This document shows, one piece after another, positions 5,926-10,154 of a stretch of DNA of 10,154 bases. The DNA comes from Candidatus Bathyarchaeota archaeon (GTDB lineage Archaea; Thermoproteota; Bathyarchaeia; Bathyarchaeales; Bathyarchaeaceae): assembly GCA_020348365.1 (NCBI GenBank), contig CP070749.1:505364-515517 (forward strand), given 5' to 3'. The first letter of the stretch is position 1. Each line of letters begins with the position of its first letter. Below the pieces are notes generated by a model. The model saw nothing but the letters and a program-made list of their open reading frames with translations. It ran no database searches and had not been told where the DNA came from. The translations under genes and the position numbers were made by a program.

Positions 5926-6402
5926 ATGGTGAAAATTGCGGCTCTGCAGAAGATCAGGAGCATTGCAGACTACCAGTTTGGGAAGAGCGTCGGAAAAATT
6001 CTGTTCTCAGAGAGGGTTGAAATCGCTCGTTCAAAGAGGACTGGGAGGATAAGGTATGTTTACCTGGATGGTAAGCGACTGGCAACTCTGCGCCCAACTG
6101 ATGGCTTGTTTTCTCTGAGCATTGAAGGGGGCAAGAGGATAATTGATGGTGTGAAGCCTCCACGGATGCGGGTTAAGGTCCATAAGGAGGCAACACCATT
6201 CGTCATGAAGGGCAGAAGCGTCTTTGCGAAGCATGTGATAGATGCTGATGAGGAGATACGCCCTCAGGAGGAAGTGGTTGTTATGAATGAAGAGAGAGGG
6301 GTGTTGGCTGTTGGAAGGGCTATACTCACGGGAAGGGAGATGAAGGCTTTCAACAAAGGAGTAGCGGTAAAGGTGCGTAAGGGCGTGGCGGAAGAGAGTT
6401 AA
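5926..6402 (+). CDS. PUA-domain RNA-binding protein resembling the archaeosine TGT C-terminal region
   Basis: This 158-residue protein has two parts. Residues 1-80 (ending with RIRYVYLDGKRLATLRPTDGLFSLSIEGGKR) resemble the domain that precedes PUA in archaeal tRNA-guanine transglycosylase. Residues of about 81-154 form a PUA fold, with VKVHKEATPFVMKGRSVFAKHVIDAD and the C-terminal hallmark AVGRAILTGREMKAFNKGVAVKVR. PUA domains bind structured RNA, usually tRNA or rRNA. The catalytic TIM barrel of the transglycosylase is absent and no nucleotide-binding or redox motif is visible, so this is an RNA-binding unit or accessory subunit, not a full enzyme. The ATG at 5926 has GGTGG 5 nt upstream and a TATA-like element at about -27. 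The frame stays open upstream to 5788, but that stretch is antisense to mbf1. NAC follows after 35 nt, indicating an operon. Its biological role is not established. Confidence 0.85.
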   Translation: MVKIAALQKIRSIADYQFGKSVGKILFSERVEIARSKRTGRIRYVYLDGKRLATLRPTDGLFSLSIEGGKRIIDGVKPPRMRVKVHKEATPFVMKGRSVFAKHVIDADEEIRPQEEVVVMNEERGVLAVGRAILTGREMKAFNKGVAVKVRKGVAEES

Positions 6403-6437
6403 GAGAGCGGTCAGATTATTGTAGATGGGAAGGAAAG

Positions 6438-6803
6438 TTGAGGCGTAGGGTAAGTCCGAGACAAGCCAAGAGAATGATGCAGCGCATGGGCATGAGCATG
6501 AATCCGATGCCAGACGTTCAAGAGGTTATCCTAAGAACTGGCAGAAAAGAGATTATAGTGGAAAATCCAGACGTTGCAGTTCTTGACATGCAGGGACAGA
6601 AGATCTTTCAGGTGACTGGAGAGAGAATCACCGAGAAAGAACTTACGCGCGCACAACCAGAAACGAGAGCAACTATTCCTGAGGAGGATGTTAGGTTAGT
6701 TGCAGACCAGACTGGCAAGAGCATAGAAGCGGCACAAAGAGCCCTTGAAGAGACCGGAGGCGACCTCGCCAAGGCCATACTACTTCTCCAATCAGAAGGT
6801 TGA
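6438..6803 (+). CDS. Nascent polypeptide-associated complex protein (archaeal NAC alpha)
   Basis: Archaeal NAC binds ribosomes near the exit tunnel as a homodimer and contacts emerging polypeptides. The 121-residue protein starts with a basic, methionine-rich segment (RRRVSPRQAKRMMQRMGMSM) typical of archaeal NAC. A NAC beta-barrel domain (about 25-65, with EVILRTGRKEIIVENPDVAVLDMQG positions 29-53) follows, and the C-terminal UBA domain (about 81-119, IPEEDVRLVADQTGKS then GGDLAKAILLL) closes it. Length matches the family. The start is a TTG at 6438, preceded by GGAAGG; there is no in-frame ATG between the last upstream stop and residue 13, so the TTG is the best choice. It is second in an operon after the PUA gene, which fits a translation-linked unit. 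Confidence 0.93.
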   Translation: MRRRVSPRQAKRMMQRMGMSMNPMPDVQEVILRTGRKEIIVENPDVAVLDMQGQKIFQVTGERITEKELTRAQPETRATIPEEDVRLVADQTGKSIEAAQRALEETGGDLAKAILLLQSEG

Positions 6804-6806
6804 AGG

Positions 6807-6854
6807 GCCTCTCTTTCCAATAGATTAGTCAATAGAACCTATAAAGAAAGAGGC
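6807..6854. repeat. Imperfect inverted repeat after NAC, possible stem-loop
   Basis: GCCTCTCTTTC (6807-6817) can pair with GAAAGAGGC (6846-6854), with a small two-base bulge and a 28-nt loop. It begins 3 nt after the NAC stop in the gap where NAC and pyrI converge, a place where transcript ends are expected. Archaeal terminators depend mainly on T-runs, which are not prominent here, so a terminator role is uncertain. Confidence 0.3.
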
Positions 6855-6873
6855 TAGAGCCAGCACAGGGTGC

Positions 6874-6902
6874 CTAGCGTGTGGATATTGACACAACGCT
6901 AG
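6874..6902. terminator. Hairpin at the pyrI stop codon, candidate convergent terminator
   Basis: CTAGCGT-GTG (6874-6883) pairs with CAC-A-ACGCTAG (6892-6902): seven pairs, one bulged A, three more pairs, and an 8-nt loop. The right arm contains the pyrI stop codon (TAG on the minus strand, 6901-6899). Because NAC and pyrI converge, one hairpin could serve both transcripts. No T-tract follows, so the function is tentative. Confidence 0.4.
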
Positions 6903-7363
6903 AACTGCTTAAGCACGTCTTGTTTCTCCATGATGTAGCCGCAGTAGTGGCATCTCAAGTGCAGAGGGTCTTCCATATCCACATAAAAGGTGGGCTGTAC
7001 TGGTTCTTTACTGTTTGAGATGCAGGCTGGATTTGCGCATTTCAATATTGCTCGTATGACTTTCGGAAGCTTGACCCGCTTCTTCTCAGTGAGCTTGTAA
7101 TCTCTTATGATATTTATTGTGGCGTGAGGCGCCAACAAGGCGATTTTATCCACTTCTTTCGGGTTCAGCTCTCTTCCCTCAACCTTGACCACATCCTTCA
7201 TCCCGAGTCTCTTGCTAGGAACGTTCATGGCAACCGTCACAGCTCCTCCAGCACGGCCCGTGATTCCCAAGATCTTTATCACATCAAGAGCATGACCGCC
7301 CGCTATGTGATCGATGACAGTGCCCTTCCTTATCTTGGACACACGCAGAGTCTTTCCCGCCAT
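6899..7363 (-). CDS. pyrI: Aspartate carbamoyltransferase regulatory subunit
   Basis: This 154-residue protein is the allosteric, zinc-binding subunit that assembles with PyrB into aspartate carbamoyltransferase and mediates nucleotide feedback. The N-terminal allosteric domain begins LRVSKIRKGTVIDHIAGGHAL and contains VAMNVPSKRLGMKDVVKVEGREL. ATINIIRDYKLTEK leads into the zinc domain with C109, C114, C138 and C141 (CANPAC and CHYC). All zinc ligands are present and the length is normal. The ATG at 7363 is chosen because the product then starts as other PyrI proteins do and a GGAAGGCGAT element lies upstream; an in-frame TTG at 7369 would add two residues. It is encoded head to head with pyrB across 82 bp, whereas the two genes usually form one operon. 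Confidence 0.95.
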   Translation of the reverse strand: MAGKTLRVSKIRKGTVIDHIAGGHALDVIKILGITGRAGGAVTVAMNVPSKRLGMKDVVKVEGRELNPKEVDKIALLAPHATINIIRDYKLTEKKRVKLPKVIRAILKCANPACISNSKEPVQPTFYVDMEDPLHLRCHYCGYIMEKQDVLKQF

Positions 7364-7402
7364 ATCCAATCGCCTTCCGAAACTATGTGGGAGTTGCCGA
7401 GT

Positions 7403-7416
7403 AAAAGCTTATTTGT
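7403..7416. promoter_or_regulatory. AT-rich element in the pyrI/pyrB divergent region, candidate double TATA
   Basis: The plus strand reads AAAAGCTTATTTG and the minus strand CAAATAAGCTTTT around an AAGCTT palindrome. On the plus strand CTTATTTG would place a start near 7436-7440, just before the pyrB TTG. On the minus strand AAATAAGC would place it near 7382-7386, about 20 nt before the pyrI ATG. It is the only AT-rich block in the 82-bp gap; the consensus match is modest. Confidence 0.35.
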
Positions 7417-7445
7417 CGCCCGTTAACTTTTGTCTGGTGTCGCTG

Positions 7446-8366
7446 TTGGAATTTAAGGAACGAGACATAATCTCGATCAAGGATTTCACGCGCGAGGAGA
7501 TTGACTACATATTAGAGACGGCCGAGGCGATGGAGCCCATCGCAAAGAGCAGGTCCAATATGCTTCGAGGGAAAATATTGGCGACATTATTCTATGAACC
7601 CAGCACACGAACCAGACTGAGCTTCGAGGCTGCCATGCACAGGCTTGGAGGAGACTCCATAGGGTTTGCCGAGGCAGAGATGGCCTCGGTCAAGAAGGGA
7701 GAAAACCTCGCTGACACAATACGCGTGGTTGATAACTACGCGGATGTCATAGCGCTGAGACACCCGCTGGAAGGAGCGGCCCGACTCGCTGGCGAATTCG
7801 CCCACATACCAATAATCAATGCGGGGTCAGGTGCCGAGGAGCATCCAACACAGGCACTGCTGGACCTTTACACGATCTTAAAGGAGAGAGGTCGAATCGA
7901 CGGTCTGAACATCACCTTGGTTGGCGACTTGCGGTATGGGCGAACCGTTCATTCTCTAGCATATGCACTATCTCTTTATGATGTTCGATTACATTTGATC
8001 TCACCGGAGCTTCTTCGGATGCGCAGAGAGGTGTTGGATGTCATAACAAAGAAGATAGAAGTGCTGGAGAAAGCCAGTATCGATGAGGCTTTACCTGAAA
8101 CGGATGTGCTTTACATGACGCGGATCCAGAAGGAACGATTCCCAGACTTGGCTGAGTACGCGAAAGTCAAAGGAGCCTATAGAATAGACCTTGAATCGCT
8201 GAAAGAGGCGAAGAAAGATTTAGTTATTATGCATCCGCTTCCGAGAGTAGATGAAATAGCAGATGAGGTGGATGAAACACCACACGCCCGATATTTCCAG
8301 CAGGTCTGGAATGGTATCGTGATGAGGATGGCGCTGCTGGCACTCATTCTAGGAGCAACAGAGTAA
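7446..8366 (+). CDS. pyrB: Aspartate carbamoyltransferase catalytic subunit
   Basis: This enzyme condenses carbamoyl phosphate with L-aspartate to N-carbamoyl-L-aspartate, the first committed step of pyrimidine synthesis. The 306-residue protein carries the full active site: EPSTRTRLSFE (51-61) for carbamoyl phosphate, the SVKKGEN loop (81-87) with K84, LRHP with R105, HPTQALLDL (133-141), DLRYGRTVHS (161-170), MTRIQKERF (224-232) and HPLPR (263-267). The TTG at 7446 is chosen because MEFKERDIISIKDF then aligns with the usual PyrB beginning and GGTG lies 6 nt upstream. An upstream GTG at 7437 is possible if the transcript is leaderless. The frame is open back to 7314, but that part overlaps pyrI and does not resemble PyrB. 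It converges on nrdD with a 73-nt gap. Confidence 0.96.
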   Translation: MEFKERDIISIKDFTREEIDYILETAEAMEPIAKSRSNMLRGKILATLFYEPSTRTRLSFEAAMHRLGGDSIGFAEAEMASVKKGENLADTIRVVDNYADVIALRHPLEGAARLAGEFAHIPIINAGSGAEEHPTQALLDLYTILKERGRIDGLNITLVGDLRYGRTVHSLAYALSLYDVRLHLISPELLRMRREVLDVITKKIEVLEKASIDEALPETDVLYMTRIQKERFPDLAEYAKVKGAYRIDLESLKEAKKDLVIMHPLPRVDEIADEVDETPHARYFQQVWNGIVMRMALLALILGATE

Positions 8367-8439
8367 TCAGAGATTTACATTCCAAACAGCCCTGAAAAGA
8401 CACTAAGAACTCTGGATTCCCCTTCCTGTCTCGAAGTCC

Positions 8440-10154
8440 TTAGTCGCCGATGGATACTCTGCCATCAAACATCTTTCTGATTCTATACTCGCTCTGCTTC
8501 CCATCATTCCATTGGCTGACTGGTCGCAAGTAACCGACAACCCTTGAATATACTTCACATCTTTCACCGCATGTAGGACAAGCAGTTTGCCCGCCGCAGA
8601 TGTATCCATGACTTGGGCAGATACTAAATGTAGGAGTGATGGTGTAATAGGGCAGCTCGGTCCTTTCAGCAACCCTTCTCACCAAGACGGAAACACTCTC
8701 CCAAGAAGGATTCGACTCTCCAAGATATATGTGAAAGACTGTTCCTCCAGTGTAGCGGGTCTGAAGTCTATTTTGATGCATCAGCGCCTCGAAGAGGTCA
8801 AGCGTGTTGTCCACGGGTAACTGCGACGAGTTTGTGTAGAAGGGTTCAAACCCGTCATTCTTGAGATAGCTTTCGTTGGCAACGATTATGTCTGGATGTG
8901 TCTTCTTGTCGATCCTAGCGAGCCTGTAGGAGGTTCCCTCTGCTGGAGTTGCTTCGAGATTGTAGATGTTCCCGGTCTCCTTCTGATATTCTGAGAGTTT
9001 TCGCCTCATGAAATCTATGACCTTGACTGCGAATTTCGCCCCCTCTTCTGAAACGATGTCGCAACCAAGAAGATTCAGAAGTGCCTCATTCATTCCGATC
9101 AATCCTATTGTGGAAAAATGATTCTTCCAATAATTACCGAACCTTTCCTTTATTGAGCGCAAATAGAATCTGGAATATGGGTACAATCCATAGTCAGAGA
9201 ATCGTTCAATGATTTTTCTCTTGATCTCTAAACTATCCTTAGCAATATCCATTAATGTGCCTAGCTCTTCAAGAAACTCGTCTTCGTCGTTTTTTAGGTA
9301 CCCTATCTTGGGAAGGTTTATTGTGACTACTCCAATCGAGCCTGTAAGCGGGTTGGCCCCGAAGAATCCTCCACCTCTTTTCCGCAGCTCTCTGTTATCT
9401 ATTCTCAGTCGACAACACATGCTTCTTACATCCTCAGGATTCATATCGCTGTTTATGAAATTGCTGAAATATGGTGTGCCATATTTCGCTACCAGTTCAA
9501 AGAGTCCCTGAAATCCCCAGTTGAAGTCTTCAGTCACGTTGTATGTGACTATCGGAAAGGTGAAGACTCTGCCCATCTTGTCACCACGAGACATCACTTC
9601 GATGTAGGCTCTGTTCAACATGTCGATCTCTGAAGCAAAATCACCATAAGTCGCATCTAGCACCTGCCCCCCGACGATAGCGCCTTCTTCTTCCATAAAC
9701 TTCGGTACTGATAGATCCATCGTGATGTTTGTGAAGGGTGTTTGAAAACCTACACGGGTGGGTATATTCATATTGAACAAGAATTCCTGCATAGCTTGGA
9801 CGATTTGCCCATAATCCAATTTGTCGTAATAGATGAATGGAGCCAGAAGGGTGTCAAAGCTACTGAACGCTTGAGCACCGGCGGCTTCACCTTGTAGAGT
9901 AAAAAAGAAGTTTACGATATGTCCCAATATCGTCCTGAAGTGTTTCGCGGGCTTGCTCTCGATCTTTTTTGACACCCCGCCAAAGCCAGAAATCAGAAGT
10001 TCTCTTAGGTCCCATCCCACGCAGTATGGTCCTAGGACGGCGAGGTCGTGTATATGGAAAGCCCCAGATAGATGTTTTTCTCTCATGGGGGGTGTGTACA
10101 TCCTTGTCAGCCAGTAGTGGGACACGAGTTGAGAGGAAAGATGGTTATTTAGAC
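8440..10154 (-). CDS. nrdD: Anaerobic (class III) ribonucleoside-triphosphate reductase, partial at N-terminus
   Basis: This glycyl-radical enzyme reduces ribonucleoside triphosphates to deoxynucleotides without oxygen. The frame stays open through the right edge, so about 571 codons are visible and the N-terminus, where an ATP-cone would usually lie, is outside. Visible parts in order: FHIHDLAVLGPYCVGWDL with the N-terminal active-site Cys; QAFSSFDTLLAP and FTNITMDL barrel segments; RVFTFPIVTYN; the RSMCCRLRIDN segment with a Cys pair expected to include the thiyl-radical residue; TGSIGVVTINLPKIGY; a Cys-rich zinc region with CPSHGYICGG and CPTCG; and the glycyl-radical site RVVGYLRPVSQWNDGKQ, with the radical Gly encoded at 8535-8533. 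Nothing looks broken. The activating radical-SAM protein NrdG is not visible and could lie beyond the edge. The GTG at 10125 is internal, not the start. Confidence 0.95.
   Translation of the reverse strand, partial: LNNHLSSQLVSHYWLTRMYTPPMREKHLSGAFHIHDLAVLGPYCVGWDLRELLISGFGGVSKKIESKPAKHFRTILGHIVNFFFTLQGEAAGAQAFSSFDTLLAPFIYYDKLDYGQIVQAMQEFLFNMNIPTRVGFQTPFTNITMDLSVPKFMEEEGAIVGGQVLDATYGDFASEIDMLNRAYIEVMSRGDKMGRVFTFPIVTYNVTEDFNWGFQGLFELVAKYGTPYFSNFINSDMNPEDVRSMCCRLRIDNRELRKRGGGFFGANPLTGSIGVVTINLPKIGYLKNDEDEFLEELGTLMDIAKDSLEIKRKIIERFSDYGLYPYSRFYLRSIKERFGNYWKNHFSTIGLIGMNEALLNLLGCDIVSEEGAKFAVKVIDFMRRKLSEYQKETGNIYNLEATPAEGTSYRLARIDKKTHPDIIVANESYLKNDGFEPFYTNSSQLPVDNTLDLFEALMHQNRLQTRYTGGTVFHIYLGESNPSWESVSVLVRRVAERTELPYYTITPTFSICPSHGYICGGQTACPTCGERCEVYSRVVGYLRPVSQWNDGKQSEYRIRKMFDGRVSIGD

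Noticed and set aside
7314..7445. N-terminal extension of PyrB from an upstream ATG at 7314
   Set aside because: The added 44 residues are antisense to the start of pyrI and do not resemble PyrB; the TTG at 7446 aligns with the usual PyrB beginning.
8367..8439. Hidden gene or RNA between pyrB and nrdD
   Set aside because: The 73-nt convergent gap holds no start with a ribosome site and no convincing hairpin; it looks like ordinary spacer.
1..10154. Mobile elements, CRISPR arrays, prophage or defence genes, tRNA or rRNA
   Set aside because: No transposase, integrase or Cas motifs, no regularly spaced direct repeats and no tRNA cloverleaf were seen; almost all sequence is conserved core coding DNA.

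Overview
The window looks like a stretch of archaeal chromosome from an anaerobe. Five marker families point to Archaea: a zinc-ribbon/HTH MBF1-type protein, a NAC alpha homologue with a UBA domain, a PUA protein resembling the C-terminal part of archaeosine tRNA-guanine transglycosylase, a PyrI regulatory subunit with PyrB, and an archaeal HflX. Anaerobiosis is suggested by an HdrA-type electron-bifurcation subunit, a six-cluster polyferredoxin and an oxygen-sensitive class III ribonucleotide reductase. The phylum cannot be fixed from sequence reading alone; a Bathyarchaeia-like or related uncultured lineage is only a guess. Translation signals are mixed: strong GGAGG-type sites inside operons, GGTGA-type sites elsewhere, and several TTG starts.

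Layout. (1) 1-248, minus: the 5' part of a LysE-family exporter gene that runs off the left edge. (2) 307-3652, minus: a tightly coupled two-gene redox operon, polyferredoxin then HdrA-MvhD fusion, with 1 nt between stop and start. (3) 3834-4007, plus: a 57-residue zinc-ribbon protein, divergent from the redox operon. (4) 4087-5858, minus: mbf1 then hflX, a translation-related pair. (5) 5926-6803, plus: a PUA protein then NAC, divergent from mbf1 across a 67-bp region with a TATA-like element readable on both strands. (6) 6899-7363, minus (pyrI) and 7446-8366, plus (pyrB): the two aspartate carbamoyltransferase subunits placed head to head instead of in the usual pyrBI operon. (7) 8440-10154, minus: most of an anaerobic ribonucleotide reductase (nrdD) that runs off the right edge.

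How the genes fit together. The redox pair probably forms part of a flavin-based electron-bifurcating or electron-wiring complex. The HdrA FAD and Fe-S clusters would pass electrons to or from the MvhD [2Fe-2S] domain and out through the polyferredoxin, but no HdrB, HdrC, hydrogenase or formate dehydrogenase gene is visible here. The centre of the window groups four proteins tied to the ribosome or RNA (MBF1, HflX, PUA, NAC). pyrI/pyrB and nrdD cover the first step of pyrimidine synthesis and anaerobic dNTP production.

No mobile element, CRISPR array, tRNA or rRNA was seen, and after calling the small zinc-ribbon gene no gene-free stretch exceeds about 200 bases. The window is mostly conserved core genes. 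The points most worth a second look are the HdrA-MvhD/polyferredoxin module, the apparent ACG start of hflX, the head-to-head pyrI/pyrB arrangement and the small zinc-ribbon gene.
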